A stretch of 64,000 bases of DNA from Anaerococcus pacaensis 9403502 (GTDB lineage: Bacteria > Bacillota > Clostridia > Tissierellales > Peptoniphilaceae): contig HG326663.1 in assembly GCA_000308255.3 (NCBI GenBank), positions 261,876 to 325,875 on the forward strand. The letters are read 5' to 3'. A program made the position numbers and the translations under genes. This document shows positions 15,963 to 24,885 of the stretch, piece after piece. How positions within the stretch are numbered: the stretch's first letter is position 1; every line of letters begins with the position of its first letter. The notes under the pieces are model-generated. The model was not told where the DNA came from. It made no database searches and worked only from the letters and a program-made list of their open reading frames with translations.

Positions 15963-17453
15963 TTAGACTTTACTGATGGCATCTAGAATTGTTCCATCAC
16001 GAAACACACTGTATGCTACAACTTCATCAGACTTTTCTTTAATTTTTGGTTTTCCTGTTAGCTTTGTAGCTATATCATAAAGTTCTTCAATTGATTTTAG
16101 CTTAATCTTATTGTTATTTTTAAGCTTTTCTATCAAATCTTCTCTTTTTGGATTTATCGCTATACCGTATTCTGTTACTAGTATATCTACGACCTCTCCC
16201 GGTGTTGTAATAGTTCTAACCTCATCAACTACCACTGATATCCTAGCGTTAAATAACTTAGAAGTTATAATTGTAACATCAGCACCTGTTGCTGTATCGG
16301 CGTGGCCACCAGATCCTCCTAAGATGATTCCATCAGATCCTGTAGTCACGTTGACGTTGTAATTCTTATCAATTTCGCTCGCTCCAAGAATGACACAGTC
16401 TAACTTTTCAGCTACACAATCATCGTTTGGATTAGCATACTTACTACCAGAAATTTTCTTATGATTGGTATTTATCGCTGTTGATTTTACTGCTTCAATA
16501 TCAAAGCATTGAACGTCTTGTAAACTATCAAATAAGCCTTCCCCCAGCATTTCTACAAAATATCCTGTTATTCCGCCAGATCCAAATGAGCCTTTGACGT
16601 TTTTATCTACCATCTTGTATTTTACTTCTTGAGCAACAGCTAAAGAAATTCCCCCAGCTCCAGTTTGCATAGAGAATCCATTATCAATTAGTCCCAAAGC
16701 ATCGATAAGGTTTGCAGTATCTCGAGCTATTTTTAGACCAATAGGATCTTTTGTAACTTGTGTAGTGCCTGAAACAATACCTGTAGGATCTCCAATAGCA
16801 TCCACTTTAACAATATAGTCCACAAATCCCGAACCAATATCCGGATTTTCACAAGTATCTATGAAATTATCAGTGATGGCTACCACCGTTTCAGCGCACA
16901 TAGCATCGGCTACAGCGTAACCTAAAGATCCACATGCTGATGGACCTGTCGATCCATCAATTGATCCAGTTCCATCAATGCTTGGTGCACCAATAAATGC
17001 AATATCAATTTTTAATTCACCTTCCATAATAGAACGTGGGCGACCACCATGAGTAGTAATGTAGGCAACATTTTTAAGTTTTCCAGTACTTATGGCGTGA
17101 GCTATTGGCCCAGATATGTATGATGCATATATTTCTGTCACAGTCCCATCTTCTATCATATCTACTAAGTCTTTGTGGCATTCAAATAGCGATGAGGCCG
17201 CAATAGTAATATCTTTTACTCCTCGATCATGTATTTCCTTCATAACCATATTTAGGACATAGTCCCCATTTCTTAAATGATGGTGGAAGCTAATGGTCAT
17301 TCCATCTCTTAAGGCTAATTTATCAAATACCGCATCAAAATCTACTATCTCGGCCTCTTTATTTTTCTCGAAAGTGTATTCTTTTTTATTAACATTGGCA
17401 AAAGCGCCTTGATATGGCTTATCTCCTGCTTCTCTGTTTAATATATTTTTCAT
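15963..17453 (-). CDS. citF: Citrate lyase alpha subunit (citrate:acetyl-ACP transferase)
   Basis: A 496-residue CitF, near the family's usual length of about 510. It exchanges the acetyl group on the acyl carrier subunit for citrate, giving citryl-ACP. The sequence has the CoA-transferase-like Gly-rich segments, GSGGITGYFVE and TTGSDGIILGGSGGHADTATGAD. The chosen start (MKNILNRE) has GGGGG five bases upstream and overlaps the citE stop as ATGA; an in-frame ATG four codons earlier is possible. It is the last gene of citD-citE-citF. Confidence 0.93.
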   Translation of the reverse strand: MKNILNREAGDKPYQGAFANVNKKEYTFEKNKEAEIVDFDAVFDKLALRDGMTISFHHHLRNGDYVLNMVMKEIHDRGVKDITIAASSLFECHKDLVDMIEDGTVTEIYASYISGPIAHAISTGKLKNVAYITTHGGRPRSIMEGELKIDIAFIGAPSIDGTGSIDGSTGPSACGSLGYAVADAMCAETVVAITDNFIDTCENPDIGSGFVDYIVKVDAIGDPTGIVSGTTQVTKDPIGLKIARDTANLIDALGLIDNGFSMQTGAGGISLAVAQEVKYKMVDKNVKGSFGSGGITGYFVEMLGEGLFDSLQDVQCFDIEAVKSTAINTNHKKISGSKYANPNDDCVAEKLDCVILGASEIDKNYNVNVTTGSDGIILGGSGGHADTATGADVTIITSKLFNARISVVVDEVRTITTPGEVVDILVTEYGIAINPKREDLIEKLKNNNKIKLKSIEELYDIATKLTGKPKIKEKSDEVVAYSVFRDGTILDAISKV

Positions 17454-18310
17454 ATAAGCCCCCATTCTTTTGCCGCCTTAAGTAAATTTTCTGACCTTTG
17501 GATAACAGGCTTATCAACCATTTTGCCCTTAAATGAGAATACCCCTAGTCCATTAGCCTTGGCATTTTCGGCTTCTTCTACTATAATTTGAGCTTCCTCT
17601 ATTTCACTTTGAGTAGGTGCAAATATTTCATTTATATAGTGGACTTGGCGCGGCCCAATAATTAGCTTTCCTGTAAACCCTATTGATTTTACAAATTTTG
17701 TTTCATCTTTTAGGCCATCAATATTATCAATATCCGTAAATGGTGTATCAATAGCGTTGACTTTGTAAGCCTTTGCAACTGTAGCTATCCTATATCTGGC
17801 ATAGGCAAGCTCATGTGAATCATCAGTTCTAACCACTTCCATATCCACGCTATAGTCTTCCCCACCTAAAAGTATCCCATCAATTTTATCAGAAATTTTC
17901 ATTATCTCTTCTAAGGTCAACACTCCATTCGCTGATTCTATTAGAATAAAATAACGAATATCTTTTTCGTAATCTTCTTTATTTTCGCTTATGTAATTAT
18001 CTACTGCCCTCACAGATTCGACAGATGCTTTTGGAATAACTATTCCATCAGGAAGAGTTTTTACTACCATTTCTAGGTCTTTATAAAAGTATGGTGAATC
18101 CATTGGATTAATTCTAACAGTTACAAATGAATTTTCGTATGTAAGAGTAGTCAGGGCACTATATACAAGGTCTCTAGCAGCATCTTTTTCGCTTAGTGCC
18201 ACCGCGTCTTCTAAGTCATAGATTATAGCGTCAGCTTCGAGATTGTCGGCAGAAACTAACATTCCTGGGTTGTTGCCCGGCATAAACAGCATAGATCTAA
18301 TTTTTTTCAT
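17450..18310 (-). CDS. citE: Citrate lyase beta subunit (citryl-ACP lyase)
   Basis: A 286-residue CitE of the HpcH/HpaI aldolase fold. It cleaves citryl-ACP to oxaloacetate and acetyl-ACP. SMLFMPGNNPGML is the standard N-terminus, IYDLEDAVALSEKDAAR carries the conserved acidic metal-site region, and VTVRINPMDSP and LLGGEDYSVDM are further family motifs. It overlaps citD by four bases (ATGA) and citF at its 3' end, and AGGAGG lies upstream. The subunits are therefore made together, as expected for a stoichiometric complex. Confidence 0.95.
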   Translation of the reverse strand: MKKIRSMLFMPGNNPGMLVSADNLEADAIIYDLEDAVALSEKDAARDLVYSALTTLTYENSFVTVRINPMDSPYFYKDLEMVVKTLPDGIVIPKASVESVRAVDNYISENKEDYEKDIRYFILIESANGVLTLEEIMKISDKIDGILLGGEDYSVDMEVVRTDDSHELAYARYRIATVAKAYKVNAIDTPFTDIDNIDGLKDETKFVKSIGFTGKLIIGPRQVHYINEIFAPTQSEIEEAQIIVEEAENAKANGLGVFSFKGKMVDKPVIQRSENLLKAAKEWGLI

Positions 18311-18567
18311 TCGCTAGCCCTCCTAATAGCAGTTATAAGCCTTGCTTTAATCGTGCAATCAAGTGCTCCCCTATCTTCAATATGTATATTTGCATTAGCC
18401 ACTTCATTTTCTGACAGTGTTTCTTTTATAACAGCGTCAATTTGGTCTTTGAACTGGTCATAAACTTGACTTTGGATATCAATATTTATTCCAGATCTAG
18501 GAGATATTTCTATTAAGCAATCGTTAGATTCCAATGTTCCAGCCCTAGCTGTTTTATTTATATTCAC
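18307..18567 (-). CDS. citD: Citrate lyase gamma subunit (acyl carrier protein)
   Basis: An 86-residue CitD, slightly shorter than the usual 95-98. ARAGTLESNDCLI holds the serine that carries the phosphoribosyl-dephospho-CoA prosthetic group. It is Ser14 here, the same number as in the Klebsiella protein. The start is a GTG with a good AGGAGG upstream. It is the first gene of citDEF, and its promoter region contains a perfect inverted repeat (see 18663). The prosthetic group is made by CitG, attached by CitX and acetylated by CitC, all encoded nearby. Confidence 0.93.
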   Translation of the reverse strand: MNINKTARAGTLESNDCLIEISPRSGINIDIQSQVYDQFKDQIDAVIKETLSENEVANANIHIEDRGALDCTIKARLITAIRRASE

Positions 18568-18899
18568 AAACTTCCTCCTTACTTAATGAATCATGCATTA
18601 ACATTAGCTTATTATCAGTTATTGAATAAACATTATTAAGTATTAAGTGTTAACGTGTATTATATAGAGATATCCGTCTCTATAATTGTCGTTATATCTT
18701 TTGATTGTATGAGCTAGACCACTAATCTAAACTGTAATAGAATTTATTCATATCATTTCTACTTTTCTTAATAAAGTTTAAAAACATAACTGCTAATATA
18801 AATACATTTTATTATTGATTTTCAATATTTTTTCATATCTTTATTTATATACCTACCCAATATTATTTTTAAAATCTTAACCTATGTTATAATTTAAGT
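18568..18899. promoter_or_regulatory. Divergent citDEF / citGC control region
   Basis: These 332 bases hold no gene and are very AT-rich. They contain a minus-strand TATAAT (plus-strand ATTATA at 18659-18664) for citDEF and a perfect inverted repeat beside it. A TTAATG-N8-CATTAA repeat lies at 18583-18602 near the citD start. An extended -10 box sits directly before citG. No regulator gene for the pathway is in the window, so the controlling protein is unknown. Confidence 0.55.
18663..18684. promoter_or_regulatory. Candidate operator at the citDEF promoter
   Basis: TATAGAGA-N6-TCTCTATA is a perfect 8-bp inverted repeat overlapping the upstream edge of the minus-strand -10 box. Its position suits a repressor or activator site. 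The binding protein is not known. Confidence 0.45.
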
Positions 18900-18900
18900 A
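18885..18900 (+). promoter_or_regulatory. Extended -10 promoter placing the start point at the citG ATG
   Basis: TGT followed by TATAAT (18888-18893) is an extended -10 element. Transcription would start about seven bases downstream, at or next to the A of the citG ATG. No Shine-Dalgarno sequence is present, which suggests a leaderless mRNA. Confidence 0.5.
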
Positions 18901-19664
18901 TGAGAGATATAAAAATCTATACAGAGAACTTGTTTAGAGCTATTGATCTTGAATTATCTCGTTCATACGGCTTTGGCTGTGTCACCTATGAATGTAGCGG
19001 ATCTCATAAAGATATGAATTATAGGACTTTTGAAAAATCAGCTATTGCTATTATAGATGGACTACACGAAATAGAGTGGAGTAAAATAAACAACTTTACT
19101 GATTTAAAAAAAGCTGGCATAAAAGTAGAAAATTGTATGTTTAATGCAACAAATGGCATCAATACCCACAAGGGACTGATATTTTTGCAAATGTTTATAT
19201 CCTTTGCATTTGTAAAAGATATTAAGTGGGATAACCTTACACATTTTATAAAAGAATTAGCCAATCCCCTCCTTTATGACTATAAGGAAATTGAAAAGGC
19301 AATTATCTGGGACAAAAATGGCTTAAAAGATATCCGCTATTATCCATTAAGTGGATTTACTGATATTATTACAATCGCTGACTATCTAGCCGAAAATGTA
19401 GTCTCTGACATTGACCTTACTCTCTATCTTATAGCAAACACGGATGATACTACGACAATTCAAAGGTCAGATTTAAAGACCTTAAGGCTTGTACAAGATA
19501 GGGCAAATGAGATACTTAAGGAGACGGATTCTAGAACAAAGAATCAAAATATTGAAAAGTTAAATAAGTTTTATATAGAAAATTCGCTATCATCTGGCGG
19601 AATAGCAGATTTATTTACGACAATAAGAACATTAGAATTTGTGAGAGATCATTTTTATGCATAA
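18900..19664 (+). CDS. citG: Triphosphoribosyl-dephospho-CoA synthase
   Basis: A 254-residue CitG-like enzyme. It joins ATP and dephospho-CoA to make 2'-(5''-triphosphoribosyl)-3'-dephospho-CoA, the precursor of the citrate lyase prosthetic group. Family motifs are SHKDMNYRTFEKSA in the N-terminal third, NATNGINTHKGLIF (about residues 81-94) and SSGGIADLF near the C-terminus. It is at the short end for the family. The usual TPKPGLVD motif is diverged to YGFGCVTYE. Its stop overlaps the citC start, so the two genes form an operon divergent from citDEF. Confidence 0.88.
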   Translation: MRDIKIYTENLFRAIDLELSRSYGFGCVTYECSGSHKDMNYRTFEKSAIAIIDGLHEIEWSKINNFTDLKKAGIKVENCMFNATNGINTHKGLIFLQMFISFAFVKDIKWDNLTHFIKELANPLLYDYKEIEKAIIWDKNGLKDIRYYPLSGFTDIITIADYLAENVVSDIDLTLYLIANTDDTTTIQRSDLKTLRLVQDRANEILKETDSRTKNQNIEKLNKFYIENSLSSGGIADLFTTIRTLEFVRDHFYA

Positions 19665-20658
19665 GATTTATCCAAAAAGAATTCAATCTGATAGAACTGA
19701 TGTTGTTAACTTACTGGCAAGTGAAGGAATCCGTTTTGAAGAAAATGTAGATATTACATTTGGTCACTACGAATCAGGAAAGTTAGTCGCAACTGCTTCT
19801 ATTTTTAAGAATATTATCAAATGTGTGGTTATCGATAGTGCCTTCACTGGAGGGGCTATGTTTAATGAGCTTATGACAGTTTGTCTTAATGAGATTGCAA
19901 GGCGAAACTATGAAGGTGCTTTTGTCTATACCAAACCAATGTATGAAAAGTCTTTTGCAACAATAGGCTTTAAACTAATAGAAACAGCTGGTAATGATCT
20001 CATATTTATGGAACGAAACCGCCATGGTTTTGATGAATACATAAAAAATCTTTCAGCAACTAAGATTGATGATTATAATATTGGGGCTATCGTCCTAAAT
20101 GCAAACCCATTTACTTTAGGTCATAGGTTTTTAATTGATTATGCCTATAGACAATCTAATCATTTACACATTTTTGTAGTAAGTGAGGATGAATCATATT
20201 TTAAGACAGATGATCGATACAATATGGTAAAGGAGGCAATAAGTGATCTTAAGGACGTGACTTTGCACAAAACAGATTATTACCTTGTTTCTTCTGCCAC
20301 CTTCCCTTCATATTTTATCCAAGATGATAGTTCAGTAACAGAAACTCACGCAAGACTAGATGCTAGAATTTTCAAATATCACATAGCTAAAGCTCTTGAT
20401 ATAGACTATCGATATGTCGGCTCTGAGCCAGCTAGCTTTGCAACAAACATATATAATTTGACAATGTCTAAGGTTTTTATGACAGAACCAAAACCAGGCA
20501 AGCCAACCCTTATCGAAATCCCAAGAAAAGAGAAAAATGGCCAAGTGATTTCAGCATCACTCATTAGAAAATATATCAATGACGGACATGTAGAGAAAAT
20601 CAAGGATTTAGTTCCAACTAGCACATATGACTATATCATTGATCACAAATTATACTAA
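19657..20658 (+). CDS. citC: [Citrate (pro-3S)-lyase] ligase
   Basis: A 333-residue CitC, which activates citrate lyase by acetylating the thiol of its prosthetic group using ATP and acetate. An N-terminal GNAT-like domain (about residues 1-120) is followed by a nucleotidyltransferase domain. The latter carries the variant HxGH motif NANPFTLGHRFLI and the ISASLIRK motif, both expected for ATP binding. Length and architecture match the family. It overlaps citG by eight bases. Confidence 0.92.
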   Translation: MHKIYPKRIQSDRTDVVNLLASEGIRFEENVDITFGHYESGKLVATASIFKNIIKCVVIDSAFTGGAMFNELMTVCLNEIARRNYEGAFVYTKPMYEKSFATIGFKLIETAGNDLIFMERNRHGFDEYIKNLSATKIDDYNIGAIVLNANPFTLGHRFLIDYAYRQSNHLHIFVVSEDESYFKTDDRYNMVKEAISDLKDVTLHKTDYYLVSSATFPSYFIQDDSSVTETHARLDARIFKYHIAKALDIDYRYVGSEPASFATNIYNLTMSKVFMTEPKPGKPTLIEIPRKEKNGQVISASLIRKYINDGHVEKIKDLVPTSTYDYIIDHKLY

Positions 20659-21210
20659 ATATGCACCCAGTTATATAAACAAATTTTGGGCTTAGTCCCT
20701 ACCTTCATATTTAACTAATAGGTATAGACTATCATGATGGTGGGGAGAGTAAATTAACATCAATAATTTAAGTATAAGTAATTATTTGTCGATTCTATAA
20801 ATGTAATTAGACTAATACGTGTAGAAGGGCTCCTAATTAGAATTATTATCCCTGATTTTAGTTACCGATTTCATTGCTCATACTTAAATAATCATTAAGT
20901 TTTCGTAATGCTATATTCACCCCTGATACATCATCACCCGATTACCTAAATATGGGGTCAATATTCTTAGGCTTTAACATTTGTCTAGATTATTAAGCCT
21001 CAAAAATTTAACACTGTATGATAAATGTATAACAGCTTTTTTATTTTTTAACCAGTCACAATTATATTAGTGATTAAGCTTACATTACAAAAATCTTATC
21101 TAATCTACATACGATAGGTATCTAGTTTAATAAGATTTTTAATAAACTAGTATATATAAAAATCTTTCGTATTGAATAATTATCATCTCTTAACATTAAA
21201 TAAACTAATT
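20659..21210. other. Intergenic stretch downstream of citC
   Basis: About 550 AT-rich bases between the converging citC and citX genes. I find no coding sequence and no RNA gene. The only clear structure is a possible terminator at 21089-21140. Confidence 0.5.
21089..21140. terminator. Possible terminator for citX
   Basis: AAAAATCTTAT at 21089-21099 and ATAAGATTTTT at 21130-21140 form an 11-bp stem around a 30-base loop. Confidence 0.4.
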
Positions 21211-21750
21211 TTATTTGAGAATCGATATATTGTAATTATCAATCATAATCTCAATAAAATTAATCATCTCATCTACACTATGAGCTCTACTTCTTGCACA
21301 TATTTTGGCATCATTGTCACAAATAAAGCAAGTGCGAGATGGCATCCCCAACAGCTCCCTAGTTATATTTCGGCCATTTGACTTAATATCAATATCGTAT
21401 AGTCTGCCAAAATATGAATTTTCTTCCAAATCCACCATTTTTTTCTTAACACTAATAGGATCTTTATCGATTACAAGAAAATACTCAGGCCCTGTAAAAT
21501 CATCCTTTATATTTTCAAATAAAATTTTTTCATCAATGAATTTAATCTGAATCTCATTTACTCCAATATTAAAAATGCTTTTAATAGCTTGATTGTTTTT
21601 TTGAGGCCCAGGAATATTTAGTTTAAAACACAGTATACTAGCATCTTTATAATAATCACCTAGATATTTTATACTATTTTCTCTTTGATCTCTATTAAAC
21701 AAAACATCTGCAAGAGTTGGTATATTCTCATTATTAAAATACTTAGTCAT
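21211..21750 (-). CDS. citX: Holo-citrate lyase synthase (prosthetic-group transferase)
   Basis: A 179-residue CitX, the enzyme that transfers phosphoribosyl-dephospho-CoA onto the acyl carrier CitD. The conserved C-terminal motifs are clear: FGRLYDIDIKSNG, then ITRELLGMPSRTCFIC, then KICARSRAHSVDEM. Here it is a separate transcription unit with AAGGA upstream, on the far side of citC rather than inside the citDEF operon. With citC, D, E, F and G it completes the citrate lyase maturation set. Confidence 0.9.
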   Translation of the reverse strand: MTKYFNNENIPTLADVLFNRDQRENSIKYLGDYYKDASILCFKLNIPGPQKNNQAIKSIFNIGVNEIQIKFIDEKILFENIKDDFTGPEYFLVIDKDPISVKKKMVDLEENSYFGRLYDIDIKSNGRNITRELLGMPSRTCFICDNDAKICARSRAHSVDEMINFIEIMIDNYNISILK

Positions 21751-21924
21751 TATTTGTATCCTTTCAGTTGTATATTATATAATTTTTGCTATGGGAGTTA
21801 CTATTTTATACACTAATAAAAGAGTTCGTCTATATTCGAATAAATTCAGCATATAATTTATTTATTGGTTAGTGATGCTATTATTTTTAATTTAAGAATA
21901 AAGTTTCTTACATTCATATACTAG

Positions 21925-22107
21925 AAGCCCCAGTTCTTGGTTTATCTAGCAGAAACCATTACAGGGCCTGCCAGTGGCTAAGTCAATTTTGATTCATCTT
22001 TCTTGAAGTTTTTGTAGTGTTTCTTTATTTTCTGTTAGTATTTCTGTATCTTCCCCTAGCAATGCTACATAAAGGTCTAAGGCTATTAGCTTTATATCTT
22101 TTTTCAT
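21925..22107 (-). pseudogene. Decayed 5' fragment of the Cof-type HAD phosphatase gene
   Basis: Read on the minus strand from the ATG at 22107, this matches the first 60 or so codons of the intact HAD gene at 12462-13274: MKKDIKLIALDL, later LATGRP, then INQELGL. It has two in-frame stops. The catalytic DLDGTLL has become DLYVALL, so it cannot be active. No downstream part of the gene is present. It is a partial duplication about 9 kb from its parent. Confidence 0.8.
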
Positions 22108-22127
22108 TGTATTTCATTTATGACCTA

Positions 22128-22172
22128 AAAAAAGTGATGTGCAGAATGGAATCATCTATTCTGCAACATCAC
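22128..22172 (-). terminator. Intrinsic terminator of the PHA operon
   Basis: GTGATGTGCAGAAT pairs with ATTCTGCAACATCAC, with one bulge. On the minus strand the hairpin is followed by a run of seven T. Confidence 0.8.
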
Positions 22173-22189
22173 CTTCTATTAATATCTAT

Positions 22190-22615
22190 TTATTTTGGTG
22201 CCAAAACTGTAGCCTTCCCATCAAGAACTATATCACCATTTTGGTTAGTACAAACTGTCTTTAGTATTACTCTGTTTTTTTCCACGATGAGTTCATCAAT
22301 AGTCACTTTGGCTGTGATTGTATCTCCAAATTGCACAGGTTTGGTAAACTTCATGTCTTGACCTAAATATATTGTTCCAGGTCCTGGCAATTTTGTACCT
22401 AAGACTGCGGATATAAAACCAGCTGTAAGCATACCATGGGCTATACGGGTTTTAAACATAGTATTTTTTGCATACTCTTCATTGATATGGGCAGGGTTAA
22501 AGTCACCTGTCACACCCGCGTAGTTGTAGCAATCAGCTTCTGTCACAGTCTTTGTAAACGATGCTTCTTGGCCGACTTCTAGTTGGTCAATAGTAAAACC
22601 TCTTATATCTTCCAT
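22190..22615 (-). CDS. phaJ: MaoC-like (R)-specific enoyl-CoA hydratase
   Basis: A 141-residue hot-dog-fold hydratase. The signature runs TVTEADCYNYAGVTGDFNP, then AHINEEYA and RIAHGML, with the catalytic Asp and His of the hydratase-2 motif. Such enzymes hydrate trans-2-enoyl-CoA to (R)-3-hydroxyacyl-CoA, the monomer used by PHA synthase. It follows phaC by 11 bases and is the last gene before a strong terminator. The context makes the PhaJ assignment reasonable. Confidence 0.87.
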   Translation of the reverse strand: MEDIRGFTIDQLEVGQEASFTKTVTEADCYNYAGVTGDFNPAHINEEYAKNTMFKTRIAHGMLTAGFISAVLGTKLPGPGTIYLGQDMKFTKPVQFGDTITAKVTIDELIVEKNRVILKTVCTNQNGDIVLDGKATVLAPK

Positions 22616-22626
22616 GTCTATCTCCT

Positions 22627-23697
22627 TTATGAACGATCCATCAGCCAGTCTATGATAGTAGGAGCCACCTCTTTTTGGCTTCTACTACTTACAAACATAC
22701 CTATATGGCCGGTTGGGAAACATTTTGCTGTATAATCATCTGTGCCTACTAGCTCACCTAGTGGAATAGAAGCGGCATTTGGCACTTGATTATCTTTTTC
22801 AGCATAGAGGTTTAGGACTGGTTGGGTGATTTTTTTAAGGTCTACCACTTCACCGTTTATTTCCATCTCGCCTTTAGCTAGTTTATTTTCCTTATACATA
22901 GAATTTAGGAATTCTTGGAAAGCCATACCAGCTTGGCCAGGAGAGTCAAATATCCATTGTTCCATTGTCATGAAATTTGTGACCCTATCCGGATCATCTA
23001 GGTCATTTATCGCATCTACATACTTATTTACAATAAGTGATATAGGTTTTAGGGTCAAAAATCCTGTATTCATGAATTCCCCTGGTACTACGCCGTAGGC
23101 ATCAACCATAGTATCAGCGTTTAAGTATTTGCCCCACTTAAACAGCAATCCATCATTAGTCGAAAAATCTACCGGTGTAACAAGTGTTACAATATTTTTG
23201 ATTTTTTCAGGATGAAGCGCAGTATACATTAGACTTAGGGTCCCACCTTGACATACTGATATGATATTGACTTGATCAACTCCATTTTCTTTTTTGATAA
23301 ATTCTACACAATCATCTATATAAACATTTACATAGTCTTCTATAGTGATATACTTATCCTCTTGAGTTGGATAGCCCCACTCAATCATATATAAATCAAT
23401 CCCATTATCTACAAGTTTTTTCACAAAAGATTTCTCTTGGCTAATATCCATCATCTTTGGTGTATTTACTAAGGCATAGACGATTAGAGTAGGCACGCTA
23501 CTTACATTATCGCTAGTCTTATGATAATGGAAAAGTTGCATCTTATCTTCTTTAAATACTAGATCCCTAGGAGTTTGATTTGCTGTAGAACCCTTAAATT
23601 CAACCATAGATTCAAAACTATTTAGAAATTTCTCTTGCGCCTTGATACTATCTTGAAAAGTCTTATTTATATCAAAAAAATTAAAATCGTTATACAT
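22627..23697 (-). CDS. phaC: Class III polyhydroxyalkanoate synthase subunit PhaC
   Basis: A 356-residue alpha/beta-hydrolase-fold synthase that polymerises (R)-3-hydroxyacyl-CoA. The catalytic triad falls at exactly the positions known for the Allochromatium vinosum class III enzyme: Cys149 in SVCQGG, Asp302 in AEKDNQ, and His331 in PTGHIGM. The length also fits class III. It lies between phaE and phaJ with short gaps and good AGGAGG sites. The cell should therefore be able to store carbon as PHA. No depolymerase, phasin, thiolase or reductase gene is in the window. Confidence 0.93.
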   Translation of the reverse strand: MYNDFNFFDINKTFQDSIKAQEKFLNSFESMVEFKGSTANQTPRDLVFKEDKMQLFHYHKTSDNVSSVPTLIVYALVNTPKMMDISQEKSFVKKLVDNGIDLYMIEWGYPTQEDKYITIEDYVNVYIDDCVEFIKKENGVDQVNIISVCQGGTLSLMYTALHPEKIKNIVTLVTPVDFSTNDGLLFKWGKYLNADTMVDAYGVVPGEFMNTGFLTLKPISLIVNKYVDAINDLDDPDRVTNFMTMEQWIFDSPGQAGMAFQEFLNSMYKENKLAKGEMEINGEVVDLKKITQPVLNLYAEKDNQVPNAASIPLGELVGTDDYTAKCFPTGHIGMFVSSRSQKEVAPTIIDWLMDRS

Positions 23698-23718
23698 TAT
23701 ATCCTCCTAATCTCATTC

Positions 23719-24885
23719 TTAGTTTTCTTCTTCTTCGATGCCTAGAGAGTCTTTAATATCTTGCAATTCTCTTTGGACTTCACGAAGTTCGCGTCTAAGT
23801 TGATAGACCTTCTCAAATATTGGATCTACTTGATTAAGAGTAACTATTGGTAGATTGGCCAAAGCTTGTTCTATAACCTTATCATATTGGATTTTAAAAT
23901 TCATTGAAGTTTCAGCTGTTGTTGCGAGTAATTGAGAGAATTCATCGGTATAGAAATATTCTTCCATAGCATCTTCTACATATTTTGACCACATATCATA
24001 GAATTCTTTGAAAGATTTTACTTCTTCTCCATTTTCTATAGACTCAGCATATTTCTTGAAGGCTTCTTCTGAATATTTGTAGCCTATTGCAGATGATTTA
24101 GTCACAAATTCTGATAGGGCCACTACCATCTCAATCATAGCATCTATAGCCTTATTGTTTTGTTCTATTAGCTCTCTAGAAGAACCCACTACCGGTGATT
24201 TGATTAGTATACCAAATGTCTTGTCATAGGCAGCCTTCCATTGTCTGAGGCTATCAGATAGTTTGGATGGATCGCTATAAATACTCTCCATTGCTATATC
24301 AGCTATATTTTGGTAAGCATATGCCCACGGACCTAGGAAGTTTTCCATAGACTTATAAAAGGTATTAAAGTAGCTTTGAGAATCACTCATCAGCCCTTGG
24401 AATTCTTTAGGTAGTAGTGGTATGAAATTAGTCATATACATTTTGTTAAACTGGTCAATCAATGTATCCATATTTTTCTTATAGTCTGTTGATCCAGGTC
24501 TTACAAATTGTTCATTGAATTTTTGCCACTGTTCAAAGGCACCTAGGTATAGTTTTTGAGAATTCTGAATTTTTTCAAACACATCACGGTTGAAATGATT
24601 CATAACCTTACTAGCTGAAAAAGGATTATATGAATTCATCATATCCATCCAGGTTTGGTATGGGTTATTAAACATATTAGTATCTGTACCAAAGCCTTGG
24701 TACATATTTTGCCAATTTTTGAACCATTGTTGTTGCAATTCTAGGAAATCTCCATATCCATTAGCCTTAGTTGTATTTTCGTCATTTACATTTTCATTCG
24801 CTGGACCAAAGCCCTTCATCCAATCATTCATCATTTTTTGATTTTGATTAAACATTTCTTTCCACATGTCATAATATTCTGTCAT
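23719..24885 (-). CDS. phaE: Class III PHA synthase subunit PhaE
   Basis: A 388-residue, mostly helical protein rich in aromatic residues and Gln/Asn (MNDWMKGF, QQQWFKNWQNMYQGF), typical of PhaE, the non-catalytic partner that activates and stabilises PhaC. A C-terminal coiled coil (YQLRRELREVQRELQDIKDS) ends the protein. The start is the ATG of MTEYYDMW with GGAGG six bases upstream. It is the first gene of phaE-phaC-phaJ. Confidence 0.85.
   Translation of the reverse strand: MTEYYDMWKEMFNQNQKMMNDWMKGFGPANENVNDENTTKANGYGDFLELQQQWFKNWQNMYQGFGTDTNMFNNPYQTWMDMMNSYNPFSASKVMNHFNRDVFEKIQNSQKLYLGAFEQWQKFNEQFVRPGSTDYKKNMDTLIDQFNKMYMTNFIPLLPKEFQGLMSDSQSYFNTFYKSMENFLGPWAYAYQNIADIAMESIYSDPSKLSDSLRQWKAAYDKTFGILIKSPVVGSSRELIEQNNKAIDAMIEMVVALSEFVTKSSAIGYKYSEEAFKKYAESIENGEEVKSFKEFYDMWSKYVEDAMEEYFYTDEFSQLLATTAETSMNFKIQYDKVIEQALANLPIVTLNQVDPIFEKVYQLRRELREVQRELQDIKDSLGIEEEEN

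Noticed and set aside
20659..21210. Small RNA or riboswitch downstream of citC
   Set aside because: The stretch is AT-rich with only one terminator-like stem. No conserved motif was recognised.
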